64,000 bases of DNA from Tenebrio molitor. Lineage: Eukaryota > Arthropoda > Insecta > Coleoptera > Tenebrionidae. The stretch lies in the NCBI RefSeq assembly GCF_963966145.1, contig NC_091053.1, forward strand, positions 11,284,001 through 11,348,000, read 5' to 3'. Both the position numbers and the translations under genes were made by a program. Under the pieces are notes generated by a model. The model was not told the DNA's origin, did no database searches, and was given only the letters and a program-made list of their open reading frames with translations. Below, piece by piece: positions 52,641-64,000 of the stretch (position 1 is the stretch's first letter; each line of letters opens with the position of its first letter).

Positions 52641-55190
52641 GCTTTTACGGCGGCTACTTTGAGAAGTAAAGACTGTGAATCGCTCAGCGACTACGGAAAC
52701 CAGAAGCTTCGCTGCATTCATCGTTTTTGTGATGCGCTACCGTGGGCGACTATACTGAGTATGATCGAATATGGCCTTGACCATGGAGAAGCCCAAGCTT
52801 CCATCAGGATCCGACAGCCAGGAGATGAGCGAGAACTCCTGAAGTTACTCTCCGAAATTGATGGACGTAGACGCAAATATCAAGCTGTGGTTGGCTCGCG
52901 TTCTTTTGACACGGTGGGAACAAAAAGCGCGGCGCGTTCAACAGCCCAACGGCCGGGTAGGTCAGGCCCTTTTTTCCGCGGAAAGTGCTTTAATTGTGGT
53001 CGGGTTGGTCATCGTCAAGAAACTGTCGCGTACAGTAGACAACTAAAAACCCCGTAGAAACGGAAAAGCCAGAGAAGCCAACCGAGTCGAAGGTGTCCAC
53101 CAACACCGGGAATGTTCTAACCATCGCGGAAACTGATGCTTTTCATGACTTAGAAGTAACAAGGTTGGACGAACGGGATCTAGCACGACTAAAACAACTC
53201 CTGATCGAGACGTGGGAAGCAACTCTAGACCATATCACCACGGGGAAGTTGACGATCACACTGAAAGATGATATTCCAGTAGCGTACCGACCCAGACGAT
53301 TAGCTCATGCAGAAAGAACCCAAGTCAAAGAGATCGTGGCAGACCTATTGCAAAAGGGAAGAAAAGGAAGAAAAATGGCGAGGCCCGATTATGTGTGGAC
53401 TATCGCGACATAAACAAAAAGACTGCAAGGGAAAGATACCCGTTACCCTTCATACGTGATCTGCTCGACACTCTACGCCACGCGCGGTATTTTACAACAC
53501 TCGATATGAAATCCGGGTTTCACCAGATGGAAATAGACGAGGGCTCAAAGCACATTACCGCTTTCATCACCCCGGATGGCTTGTACGAGTATCATAGGAT
53601 GCCTTTTGGTCTCGTCAACGCCCCAGCCGTATACCAACGAGCCATTGATAAAGCCCTCGGAAAGCTCAAGGGAACGGAAGCCCACGTCTACATGGACGAC
53701 GTACTAATACCCTCCGAATCCATAGAGGAAGGTCTGCAACGATTAGAGAATGTATTACACGCCTTAGCCAATGCAGGGTTTTCATTGAACTATCGTAAGT
53801 GTACGTTCCTTGCCGAAGAGACAAAATACTTAGAGGTCGTAATCAGTCATGATTCAGTTCAACCGAGTCCTCGGAAGGTGAGTGCACTTGTACACTCGGC
53901 AGTCCCATCAGATGTGAAGGTCGTGAGGCAATTCATGGGACTCGCGAGTTACTTCCGACGTTTTATTGAAGGATTCTCTCTGATTACGGCACCCATAACC
54001 ACCTTATTGCGTAAAAATCACGTGTTTCAATAGACCGCGGTGTGTGAAAATGCCGGACAAATAATAATAAGTAAGTTAGTGTCCGAACCCGTGCTGCGGA
54101 TGTTTGATCCCAAGTTACCATGTGAATTGCACACCGACGCTAGTGCTCTAGGCATCGGGGCGGCATTGTTGCAGAAAGAACACGGCGTTGTGCGTCCGAT
54201 AGCTTACTACAGCCGGCGTACTACAGACTGTGAAGCAAAATACTGCTCCTACGATTTAGAAACGCTAGCTATCGTGAAGGCAGTGGAACACTTTCGTGCT
54301 TACTTGTACGGAATGCACTTTACCATTTTTACTGACTGTAATGCTATCCGAGGGACGGCCCTCAAAAAGGATCTGCATCCACGTGTTGCCAGGTGGTGGG
54401 TCAAGCTACAGGTCTATGACTTCACGATTGAGTATAGACCAGGAAGCAAAATGGCTCATGTTGATGACTTAAGCAGAAATCCGTTAGATAAAGTATGCAC
54501 CGTGCGTGTTACAAAACCCGAACTCACTGCAATCGACTCCTTGCGTGATTATCAGAAAAGTGACCGCTTCTGTCAAGAAGTTCTTAATAACTCCGATGAC
54601 TACAATGAATGTCAGATTAAAAACGATCTTGTGATGATAAAAGGACAAGACCCAAAGTGTTTCGTGCCAGTAGCCGCGCGTCTACAGGCTATGTGTTTGT
54701 ACCACGACAAATCCTCTCACATCGGTTGGGAGAAGTGCATCGCCAAGATGCGAGAAGAGTTGTTCTGGCCACGAATGGGGCAATCTCTAAAAAAATACAT
54801 CAGGAATTGTCGTTAGTGTGTCCTGGGGAAGTCCCACACCGGACGTCTAGCTGGCCTCTGGCAACGAGGTGAAAGACCATCTAGTGCTCTCGATGTTTGG
54901 CACATCGATCATGCTGACCCGTTGGTGAAGAGTCATGGCTGCACGCAACTGTTAGTAGTGATAGATGCCTTTTCAAAGTATTGTAGTTTACGCCCCATCC
55001 TCAAAAAGAGCACGGAGGATACAATCAGGGCCTTATCGCTAGTATTCGAATAAATAGGAAAACCTAGAAGAATCATAGCTGACAGGGCAGCAGCATTCAC
55101 ATCTGAGGACAACTGATGGCCCAGCGCGAGCATCGATCAGACACCGCGATACAAAAAGGAAAAAAGGATTTGCATAGAGACATTAAAAAA
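52640..55190 (+). pseudogene. Ty3/gypsy-like retrotransposon gag-pol fragment, no LTRs
   Basis: In order: the end of gag with a zinc knuckle (CFNCGRVGHRQET), a tether to pol (about 53150-53350), reverse transcriptase (DYRDINKKTARERYPLPFI, MPFGLVNAPAVYQRA, VYMDDVLI), RNase H (HTDASALGIGAALLQKE), an integrase HHCC-type finger (HDKSSHIGWEKC ... IRNC), and two Asp blocks of the integrase core (WHIDHADPL, VIDAFSKYCS). Aspartic protease is missing, and about 14 codons before DYRD are deleted with a frameshift. Two further frame breaks and a stop near 55053 follow. The copy is much GC-richer than its surroundings and ends in an A tract (55182-55194). It is dead, and old by its lesions. Confidence 0.9.
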
Positions 55191-55199
55191 AAAAAAACA

Positions 55200-56158
55200 A
55201 TTTATTATTAATGACAGTTTCTGTTCAAATATACGAAATAGTAAAAGAGTGAATAAAAGCGAATTCCAAAGGAAGTTTAGATAAACACTTTTTAACATAT
55301 ATAAACTTTCCCGGTTATATACCTAACTTGACATCTGTCAAAGATCACCTCAAAATTTACAGTAAATTAATGCTTTTTAAGACTTTGCCTAAACGAACAC
55401 GAAAAATGTTATTCATTATTCGTGGGCTGTCAGTTTTCAGGTATTCGGCCTGTTTTGTAGCATTTGGCTGACGCCTCGTGCTTCAAATTTCGGCCTCATA
55501 CAAGTAACCAAAAAGTAAGCAGTGTATCTAGGATAGGAGAGAGGTTACAGAAGTTGAGTCCCAGCGGACTGGCCGGGCGTCGATTTTTTATAGGCGTCGA
55601 TTGGCGCCGTTTTGACGACGGTTGATGATGTGGCGTCGGCGGGAACGTTTGACCAATGGAGGCTGTGACAGAGCGTAGTGCCGCAAGCCATGGCCGCAAG
55701 GTACTACTAGCGACACCACGAGGGTAGTAGCAGAACGCATTTGTACTACCAATTCGGCGTAACGGGTAGTATTTGAATTTCCCTTAGATATCGAAATTTT
55801 TAGCATGTCGCCTGATTATAGAGTAAGAGTTGAATATAAATAAATTCATTAAGTCACTATGCATGTTACAGATAGCATATAATTATGCAGTCACAAAAAA
55901 TTATGTAAAAGATCACACACCTGCACAAAAAGCAAGTAAAAAACGAAATATATTATGCACATATTCTTGTGCTTTTTTGTTTTATGTTCCAAAAGAACAC
56001 AGAGAGGATCTTGAAAAAATATTCGTAACACATCTTGATGAAAAAAATGGCGTTTCATCCATGCCAGACAATCGGAGAAAAATTAGAATTAACGACGAAG
56101 ATGCACTTGGCCAATAATATCAGTGGTGAAAGCCACCTGTTAGCCATTCGCGGTTAAT
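55200..56158. other. No recognised gene
   Basis: Positions 55290-55420 hold inverted sequences matching 52150-52200 (AACCGGGAAAGT, CGTGTTCGTTT), so the gypsy fragment lies within a split imperfect inverted-repeat element. A 95-codon frame at 55830-56117 has no recognised motif. Confidence 0.5.
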
Positions 56159-56659
56159 GGTACAATCTTTGATTTTATATTACTAGATTGGCCACCAATG
56201 GAACCAGTTTTCTGCAAACTTTTGGATGCGGATACCAGAGGGAGCGCCTATTGCCGCTGTGTGAATTCGGTTAGACATACGTTACGTTTCTGTCGCCAGA
56301 GTAAGCTTGTCGTAACTTAAATAAAGCGCGGAGTTCGGAGTATCGCACGGGAGTATCGCACTATCGAGTCGAAATTCGAAATGTTTCCAGAACGCGACGG
56401 GAACAGACCAGGCGACGAGTTACTGTTTAAAATATTACTGGACATATAACGCAATGCGTTTTATTTCATACTGTAATCACTAAATCATTGTTTTAGTTTA
56501 AAAAATTATTATAAAATTCATTCCCGAGTATCAATGGTAACTGTTTGTTTGTTGACTTTTCACGTTATGTATCTCAGGAAACTAACACGAAATATGTAGT
56601 TCTTTGTGTATTAAGAACGCAAAGTGATACATTGTTGATGTTGATTGAGAGATTGACAA

Positions 56660-57195
56660 TGTACTATTGGGAGCATGGAATTTCGGGCAGCTATTTATGT
56701 CATTTAAAAAAACCCAATGTAGTCTAAGCTTTATTGTCATAAATGTCATAACAATTAATTTTGACGAAATAAACAGTTATGCACAATTATTTTACATTTT
56801 AGTTATTACAGTCACGGACAGAAAAAGTGGGACAAGTCTTATTACGAAATTTAACTAAAATTGAGTTAAGTAAACCTGGCTTATAAATAAATAAATATTT
56901 TAATAGTAACCATAGAAATAGTATAGAGCCTTACATTAGCGAAAAAATATTGTCCTATTTTTTTGTCCGCGACTGTAATTTCCAAAGTTTAATAAAAGAC
57001 TGTTTAGTTTCCAGAAAATCACATCTAAGCACTTGCAACTTTTCAGGATTGATGAATGCAATTTGTCAAAATGACATGCAACAATAGTAGATATTAAAAT
57101 GAGGTTTATTAAGTCGTCTAGCATTTAAAGCCTATTTCACATCTTATATCAGTCAAATTTCAAGTCTGTCCGAATTTCCGTGCTCCCAATAGTAC
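56660..57195. repeat. MITE with ~30-bp TIRs
   Basis: TGTACTATTGGGAGCATGGA at the left and the inverse at the right (TGCTCCCAATAGTACA). A smaller MITE (56809-56975) is nested inside. Confidence 0.8.
56809..56975. repeat. Small MITE with TA flanks
   Basis: CAGTCACGGACAGAAAAAGT at the left is imperfectly inverted at the right, ending TTGTCCGCGACTG, with TA flanks and a TTAACTAAAATTGAGTTAAG core. Confidence 0.85.
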
Positions 57196-57374
57196 ACTTG
57201 CGCTCGCAACACACACAACATTTTTTCTACAATCGGAACTATGACTACTATGTATTATCCGTTCACTTGACATCCGCACTGTCAGGTTGACAAGCTGTTG
57301 GTAATATTTAAAATCCCTATTATACTAACTTGGTAATTTACGTAAAATAATGTTGCCACATTAGAAAGGCATAT

Positions 57375-57850
57375 GAGTCATTTATCTATTGCTGATGTTC
57401 CTCCAACAATTATTTCTCTTGCCGCGTCCGATTCAGGATCAGAATTGGAGTTCTATTCTGAGGAAGATTTAGATGCAATACCTTAAATAGCGTTAAATAA
57501 AATAATTTGAAACACCAGTTTATAACCCAACTTCTTCTATCTGACAGTAGCAATTTATTTATCACTATAACAACATTGCCTCCACTTCCAGAGAAATTTA
57601 CAGTTTTAACTTCTTGCGGGTGCAAAAAAGGTAAGATATTGTTTTACTAATCATTCATAGGTCTACTAATAATCTGGTAATTTCAGATTGTGCAAGGAAA
57701 GTGTGCACATGCAAGAAAAGTACATTAGGGTGCATAGGTGCTTGTAAGTGCATGGCCCAGAAGTCCTGCAGGAATGCAATAACAATAACAGCAGCCGCAT
57801 CACTTCCACCAGTTCCACAAAGTGATTCAGAAAGCTCTGATGACCAGTGA
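57375..57850 (+). pseudogene. Small Cys-rich gene or C-terminal exons, unknown function
   Basis: From 57375 the sequence reads MSHLSIADVPPTIISLAASD and then an acidic SGSELEFYSEEDLDAIP, followed by a stop. Near 57590 LTSCGCKK precedes a GTAAG donor. After an acceptor near 57685 comes DCARKVCTCKKSTLGC, then CKCMAQKSC and a Ser/Asp-rich end (SDSESSDDQ, stop at 57851). The spacing of CxC and CxxxC pairs resembles Cys-rich tails of some transposon proteins. The same type of tail is present in both arms of the inverted repeat at 59875-62275. It could be the end of a larger, lost transposase. Confidence 0.4.
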
Positions 57851-57879
57851 AATTTTATTAACTTTAAACGTTTCATTTA

Positions 57880-58740
57880 GAATTCAATATGGATTTAACA
57901 GTATCATAACTAGGCTATATACATATTTATTATAATATGTTTATATTTTATTGATTGGTATTCTACGCGAGTTTATTTTGTTTCTATCTACCCCTTGGTT
58001 AAATTTGAAATATTGTATAAAGATAGATTTGTTATAATATACTAGTTATATACTGGTATTGTTATGAGTACATAAATAGTAATAATTAATACATAATATC
58101 CTGTGATAATACATATCTGTAATGTGTGGAAGCGCAATGGAGCTACGGAGAAAAGTGCAATAAAAGATGGTTCATCGGGGTGTGGACGCCTAGTAGCGAC
58201 TTATAGCCAATCGCCGAAAATTTACATTGCATTGCATTAAATTATATAACGTTTTTATTATAATTCACAAAATTATAAAACTGATACTAGTATGAACACA
58301 AAAGATAATACAAACTTTTATAAAGAATACAAAATTTTTATTAGAGCTTTTGTTTTAGAGATGTCGCGATAGAAACGAAAAAATTGTGTAAAATGAATTA
58401 GATTTTCAACCATCTGAAACTGAGATATTGGGGTTTAAAGTTTTGTTCGATTTTATTCTCCCGTAAGAGACTAATGTTAACTTTAATCACGGACCATTTT
58501 AGAAATATTAAAAAAAATATTTGCTGTACAAAACTTTTTGTGAAAAATATACCAAAAATGTTGTCATTTATTCTTCTTGATGATCATCTATCTAACTCGC
58601 TTTTTAAGTTTAATGTCCTTTGGAACAGGACGTTTTTTGACGGCCTTGGGATTTTGAAACCTCAGTAGATAAGCTTCTATTTTATATATAATTCAGCTTG
58701 TAACACCAAAACCCCCACGGAAGTCACAAAAAGCATATCA
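57880..58740. other. No gene seen
   Basis: AT-rich sequence. The 64-codon frame at 58474 shows no motif. Confidence 0.5.
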
Positions 58741-58754
58741 ATGCACTCTACTAT

Positions 58755-59246
58755 ATTGGAACCTGGCTAAAACATTTATTCGGCCTGACATTTCTTCCAC
58801 CGGCGGAAGTGGGAGATTGTTTCGCGGAAGATTTCATGTGCGAAAAACCAGAAAATTCGAAACTTGACCAGTTTGCTGATTATTTGGTTGACAATTACAT
58901 CGACAGTGAGTCTAAATTTCCCCCAGAGATATGGGCGGAAAACAGTTGCAGCATTTTAAGGACGACAAACACATGCGAATCTTTCCATTCTAAATTTAAA
59001 AGAGAAAATTCAAGCCCATATCCAAACATACATTCATTTTTAAAAGTATTGTTGGAAATGCAAACCGACACATATGTAAAACTTAATTCTATTAAGCGAA
59101 ATGAAAAGAAATATATTCGACGGAAAATATTGTTAAAACAGAAGTTTATCCGATCAAAAATTATACAGTTAGATAGGCATGAAATATCACGTTATAATTT
59201 TGTTAAATGTATTTCGTATAAATTTAGTAGTATTGCGAATTTGTAA
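58755..59246 (+). pseudogene. MULE transposase, C-terminal exon
   Basis: One frame reads WLKHLFGLTFLPPAEVGDCF and a neighbouring one continues EIWAENSCSILRTTNTCESF with the last catalytic acid (CESFH). The stop is at 59246. It aligns with the second exon of the 49248-50713 MULE (RRTTNACESFH, QLDDNQITRLQF), but at lower identity than expected for copies of one element. The upstream catalytic domain is absent. Confidence 0.75.
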
Positions 59247-59249
59247 TAG

Positions 59250-59870
59250 GTAAATATATTACTTTTTATGTTATGTATTATAATATAAACATTTACATTT
59301 TGTAAAAATATTGAAATAAATAATTTGATTTGTGAGGGAAAAGGAATTTGAATCAATGGTTACTTCACCATCTCTCTAATCCTTTTGGATACTGAGCGCA
59401 GTTCAGGTGTTTGTAAAAGTCAGTCCAGGTAGAAAAAATTTCTTGAGCGCAGTTTGAGTGTCGGATTAAGGATCTAATGGATTTTGTGCGCAGTTCAGTT
59501 GCACCCGAAAATTTAGCCGCAAGTATTTTTAATTAAAATTAAATTAATTTATTTTTTGCAAACAATTTCGTTCACTCGTTTTTGATAAATTATAATTCAT
59601 TTCAAAGAGAGATGTGTAAAGAACTTAAAAAATTTGGGTTGCCATTTCTCACTTGGCCCCAACCTTTTGGCAACAGGGTGTAAACAGGTACCTACGTCTC
59701 TGTTTAATTTATATGTTCATATCATAACCTATCCTCATAAATTATATCAAAATAAAGCTAAGTTTTTGCTCTACACGATGGAATACCGTTGCTTATGGAA
59801 AAGTGGCCGCAAATAGAGGCAACTGTTAAAGATAGATAACAGCGAAATGAAGGAAGGTTTTTATTCTGAG
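59250..59870. other. No gene seen
   Basis: AT-rich spacer between the MULE exon and the large inverted repeat. A short direct repeat, GAGCGCAGTT, occurs at 59393 and 59444. Confidence 0.4.
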
Positions 59871-60854
59871 GGTAGGTGATACCGAGGTATAACTAAATGA
59901 GATCTATAATATCTTGTATAATATAGAGGATATTTTGGGGCATAAGGAATGGTCATCTGCAACTTTTTTTAATAGGACCGAACTTTGAAAACGGACTTTA
60001 TACGTAGTTGATGTGTACTAAAAACTACGTTTCTCGTAACATTTAACGCTGTGTTAATTCAACTATTGAAGCTATAACTTTGATTTTTTGTATATTTATA
60101 CTAAAAAGTACAGCGCTCCCAACAGTCAATTGGAAATTTCTCAAATATCGATAATTTTGAAAAAAATAATTAATAAATTTAGATTAATCAAAAAAGCGCA
60201 TCGTAAACTTCACTCTGCTGGGACCTATGTGAAATGTTGAAAATTTCGATACACATGCAGCGAGTCAAATGTGACTAAGATATTGGAATAGTTTTGAAAA
60301 AAACAATTAAGTCGATAGCCCGTATACTTTTTGGGAAAATAATGTTTTTATTCGACGAGCAAATGCGCGGCGGCTCCTGGAAGGCAAAAATAACCCGGCA
60401 CGCGTATTTAGTCGTCTATATCGATGTAGATAGAGAGTGTAGCCGTCTAAAAACAATAATTGTAAAATTTTGAGTAGGTCAATTTTTGAATTTTTGCTAA
60501 AATGTACCTATTTTAAATACTTTCTTCATCATCCTCATTCTCATACATATACCTAAACAAGAAACATTGTTGTGCCATTTTTTGCAAGAACAATCACTGC
60601 AGCATTTTAAGCCTTCCTTCATGCACATACATTTATTATTTTGGCATAATTGGTCCGTGCAAAAAATGTTTATCAGTTTTCTAATGTCAGGTTGAATTTA
60701 ATTTAATTTGACTTTTACTATTTGACAATTAAAATTGTGCCTCATTTAGCGGTTGCTACGCGATGCGCGACTTATTGTTCAGAAACGCATCTGATTGGCG
60801 ATCTGCGGGTGAGGGAATGTAAATACGAGGGATGCAGGGATGGATTGGTCGACA

Positions 60855-60975
60855 GCCGTGGGTTTTAGCATTTTCTCTCACTGGATATGGAATTGATATC
60901 ATTCTTTCGTTGAATATCCAACAAGAATGCATTCATTCTTTAATAGTCGTGGAGAAATAATTTTTTGCTTTGCTT
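60855..60975. repeat. Dispersed repeat shared with 27225-27350
   Basis: Inverted copy containing TGATATCATTCTTTCGTTGA, CAAGAATGCATTCATTCTTT and TAGTCGTGGAGAAA. Confidence 0.75.
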
Positions 60976-61229
60976 GTGACGCTAAATATCACAGCATTAA
61001 ACTCTTATACTAAGTGACCTCAGTAAACTATATTAACGAAAAAAATACCACCCACCGCTTTGGTCTTTGTTCAAGAAAAATGTGATAGTTTAACACCAAA
61101 CAATGAAATCCCTAAAGTAATTGAATATTCCCTTTAAAGGCTGATACATTGGAGTATCATTTCACAATATTGAAAAATATGACAAACCTAATAAAAGACC
61201 GGAACCGAAAAAAAGCAGCACCTTATATA

Positions 61230-61479
61230 CAGGATCATTATAAATGATTGTCCCATCGCAGTTGGCGTTGAAAACCCGCACAAATTTGGGATGTGCCTCT
61301 AGCTTCGCAACGTTAGACAATAGTGTACTAGTACTAGTACTAGTGTAGACAAATTTACACTACCGCCAGCAGCACTACCTATCGGGGATGCTAGTCTCAC
61401 TCATGTTATAAAGCTTGCGGCACATTCAACTACGTCACCAACGCCTACTGCGATGGGACAATCATTTATAATGACCCCG
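61230..61479. repeat. MITE with ~35-bp TIRs
   Basis: CAGGATCATTATAAATGATT at the left and its inverse (AATCATTTATAATGACCCCG) at the right, continuing GTCCCATCGCAG, with TA flanks. Confidence 0.85.
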
Positions 61480-62589
61480 TACTTTGTTCTTCTGAAGATT
61501 ATGATTAATTATTTCCTAAGGTGGAGCGAATACCACAACCTTTTTTGGTAATGGTGTGAAAGTATCTACCATAGCTTATCTATCCTTCTTAAAAAAAAAA
61601 AACAATAATTGTACATATGTGCATGAAGGAAGTCTTAAAATGCTGCAGTGATTGTTCTTGGAAAAAATGTCAGAACAATGTTTCTTGTTTATATGAGGAT
61701 GAGGGTAACGAAGAAGAAAGCATTTAAAGTACATAGGTAAATTTTAGCAAAAATACAAAAATATTACCTACTCAAAACTTTACAATTATTGTTTTGACAC
61801 GGCTAACAAAAATAATTATTTTCTCAAAAAGTATACAGGCCACAGAATTAATTCTTTTTTTAAAAACTTTTCCGATATCTTAGTTACATTTGACTCGCTG
61901 CATGTGTATCGAAATTTTCAACATTTCACATAGGTCCCAGCAAAGTGAAGTTTACTATGCGCATTTGTGATTAATCTAAATTTATTAATTATTTTTTTCA
62001 AAACTCTCAATATTTGCGAAATTTCCAATTCACTATTGGAAGCGCTGTACTTTTTAGTATAAATATACAAAAAATCCAAATTATAGCTTCAATAGTTGAA
62101 TTAACACAGCGTTAAATGTTACGAGAAACGTAGTGTTTCGGATTACACCTCAACTACGTATAAAAGCCGTTTTCAAAGTTCGGTCTTATTAAAAAAAGTT
62201 GTAGATGACCATTCCTTATGTCCCAAAATGTCCTCTACAAGATAGTATCGGTCTCATTGAGTTATACCTTGGAATCGCTAGAAGTCATAATTTCAGTCCG
62301 ATTTTGCTCCACTACTTGGCTTGGATCGGCCCTTGATAGCGTACGCTGCTGCGTCTGTGATTCTGTGAAAAGTTGCAAAGAAAGAACCGCTCGCCTGAAT
62401 ATTCATCAACTCTAATTAGTGCTCACAAATTCATTCGGTCGACTGTAAAAATTTGTTTCGTTGATTGCTACGCTCTCTATCAGTGGCATCCAAAAGTAAA
62501 ATTTCTTGCATACGGTTTTCCATTTAGGTGGCCAATCTAGTAATATAAAATCAAAGGTACAATCAATTTAAAAAAATGTAATTGAGTAA

Positions 62590-63133
62590 GGTCTCGTGGG
62601 TTGATACAGTTTCGTCCAGAGAATTCTTTTAATTACCTGATCCTTAAAACTCTCTACCTGTAAAATATCGGGTTTCGTCCGGAAGTAGCTGCTGTAAAGG
62701 AAATTATTAGATACCAACCTCTACTCATATTAAGAGATAGATGTTGAGAAATAAGGTTTGTAGTGAAAATAAAGTAACTGTCTGATTTGTTATTTTAAGA
62801 AGTTTTCCCTTTTCTGAGTTCTAATATTAGGGCTTTTTTCTTTTGTGAATGCTCTGAATTTGTATACATATAAACTTCACATTGATAATTTTGAATGGTA
62901 CATATCTAAAAATACAAATACGAGTATGTTAGGATGATTAAAGTTGAAACATTTATTCAAATGTTAGGTAATTACACCCGGCCACCCCAGCGGATATACC
63001 TGATCTCTCTTGGGGCGAAACTGTATGTATGTATATGCATTTTAAGTTTTATAAATTCGAACTATTTGGACGAAAGTGTAATCTTTAATTTATGCATCAT
63101 AAAAGGATTACGGACGAAACTGTAACCGCCGGG
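62590..63133 (-). mobile_element. Deletion derivative of the 49-kb MULE
   Basis: In reverse complement, 63133-62960 matches 49038-49215 (CAGTTTCGTCCGTAATCC, GATCAGGTATAT, CGCTGGGGTGGC), and 62700-62590 matches 50880-50985 (TTTTAAGGATCAGGTAATTA, GGACGAAACTGTA). The transposase gene is missing. Confidence 0.8.
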
Positions 63134-63143
63134 TCTGGTCACA

Positions 63144-63419
63144 CTATAGTTGTCGTGGCGACTCACTGGAGTAATAAACTGGCGTCATCATCTCGTGATT
63201 TTCGGGGGATGGTTTCCTATTGGGTAAAGGGCGCACGTTAAGAAGTATGGTGCAGCCAATGCACGCATCCGAAATTTCCGTCCATTCTTAAGGTCGTAAG
63301 ATTTCCCGCACAAAACTCAAATTTGGTGAAGCAGTGTACATCAGGCTTTTCATGAGGTCGCTAAGAACTATCACGTGAACATCTGGTGATTACTCCAGTG
63401 GTTCGCCGCTCCAACTATA
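63144..63419. repeat. Foldback element with ~50-bp arms
   Basis: CTATAGTTGTCGTGGCGACT and ACTGGAGTAAT at the left, with inverted ATTACTCCAGT and GCCGCTCCAACTATA at the right. Confidence 0.8.
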
Positions 63420-63762
63420 AACCCATAAAATATGTCCAACTAATCGGTAATTAATATTTATACTAACGGACCGCGTGATACCATCCCGCCCATTCCAAAA
63501 CTGCGGGGTAGATTAGAGGGCCCTATTTTAATAAAAGAAATACGTGGACGCGGAAAAAGCACGACAAAACCGTATGTTGCTATCAGGCAACGGTCATACA
63601 TACCACGTTGAAATGTTGAAAAACACTCGTTTTCATCCAACCCTTCGAGTAGGTATAGGCGGTTTACACGATTCCAGTAACTCGCACGAGTTACTAAAGC
63701 CGAGTACTGGCTATTAGTACTCGCTTCACGTAAATAGGTGTTTTAAGTGGTCCAGTACTGTA

Positions 63763-63945
63763 GAGTGACTTTTTAATTTAAATAATTTTGGGCTGTATTT
63801 TAATAAAACTGTAAGGATTATCATTATTAAGATTTACGACAGGGATAAATTTTTGCCTGCTAATACCTGTATACCTACCTGATAATGATAACCCTTACAG
63901 TTTTATTTAAATACAGTCCAAAGTTATTTAAATTAAAAAGTGAGA
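63763..63945. repeat. Foldback element with ~65-bp arms
   Basis: TTTTTAATTTAAATAATTTT, GGCTGTATTTTAATAAAACT and GTAAGGATTATCATTAT on the left are almost exactly inverted on the right. The loop is about 50 bp. Confidence 0.9.
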
Positions 63946-64000
63946 TTCCCATTTTGCCTTCCTATGACAAGCTTAAAGAAACGCTGATAATAGCGCCCAT

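Larger units (their letters stand above)
59875..62275. repeat. Large inverted repeat, ~700-780-bp arms
   Basis: The left arm (59875-60660) and right arm (61605-62275) agree over long stretches, for example GGCATAAGGAATGGTCATCT / inverse, ATAAATATACAAAAAATC and GTGTATCGAAATTTTCAACA. Each arm contains a short Cys-rich coding fragment pointing to the centre (minus strand) or away from it (plus strand). The centre (60665-61604) holds other repeats, including a MITE at 61230-61479. Confidence 0.85.
56159..62560. mobile_element. 6.4-kb interval with ~40-bp TIRs
   Basis: TTTGATTTTATATTACTAGA then TTGGCCACC at 56168 is exactly inverted at 62526-62556. Sequence just inside is also related in inverted orientation (ACTTTTGGATGC, GAGAGCG). 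Inside are a Cys-rich gene, a MULE fragment, a large inverted repeat and several MITEs. It may be one nested element or the ends of two related copies. Confidence 0.5.

Noticed and set aside
55830..56117. 95-codon plus-strand frame (MNINKFIKSLCMLQIAYNYA)
   Set aside because: No recognised domain, no sister copy in the window and no promoter or splice signal; may be chance in AT-rich DNA.
1..64000. CRISPR arrays, operons, bacterial ribosome binding sites
   Set aside because: No regularly spaced repeats, and genes have introns; the DNA is clearly eukaryotic.

Overview
The window looks like a piece of an AT-rich arthropod genome, most likely an insect. The evidence is the set of element families (P-like THAP transposases, a Crypton-like tyrosine recombinase with introns, CR1/Jockey- and RTE-like retrotransposons, Mutator-like elements, mariner/Tc1 elements and hAT relics), the short introns of about 50-160 bp inside transposase genes, and the very low GC content between elements. 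I found no convincing host gene. Almost everything recognisable is a transposable element, often nested several layers deep, and the window is best read as a transposon graveyard with a few fresh elements.

Layout. 0.16-4.7 kb: a P-like element with terminal inverted repeats and a broken THAP9-type transposase, itself interrupted by a dispersed repeat and by a retrotransposon fragment. 4.6-15.6 kb: further P-like relics (THAP fragments, two transposase pieces on the minus strand and several shared terminal motifs), interrupted by a CR1/Jockey-like retrotransposon (about 7.5-12.2 kb), an internally deleted mariner element (12.96-14.2 kb) and small inverted-repeat elements. 16-19 kb: retroelement fragments, a second copy of the dispersed repeat and empty sequence. 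19.2-43.7 kb: two halves of a mariner copy bracket 24 kb. Inside are Harbinger-like ends, two 1.6-kb Crypton-derived units (one split by a near-intact RTE-like retrotransposon with a 12-bp target duplication), a spliced Crypton-like recombinase with one frameshift, an R2-type (restriction-like endonuclease) retroelement, a Mutator-like transposase fused to a YqaJ nuclease domain, a Tc1-like element and a hAT relic. 44-49 kb: an R2-type reverse transcriptase relic, broken by a long-TIR element that carries a third Crypton-derived unit. 49-51 kb: a FLYWCH/MULE transposase with one nonsense codon and one intron. 52.6-55.2 kb: a GC-richer Ty3/gypsy pol fragment without LTRs, ending in an A tract. 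56-63 kb: nested inverted-repeat elements, a small Cys-rich gene, a second MULE fragment, and a deletion derivative of the 49-kb MULE in inverted orientation. The last kb holds two more foldback elements.

The strongest candidates for something new are the Crypton system (one near-intact spliced recombinase plus three chimeric 1.6-kb derivatives that hit other transposons), the YqaJ-fused MULE, and the 24-kb interval bracketed by split mariner halves. Coding calls rest on motifs read directly from the translations. Family names come from general knowledge of these families, and no database search was run.
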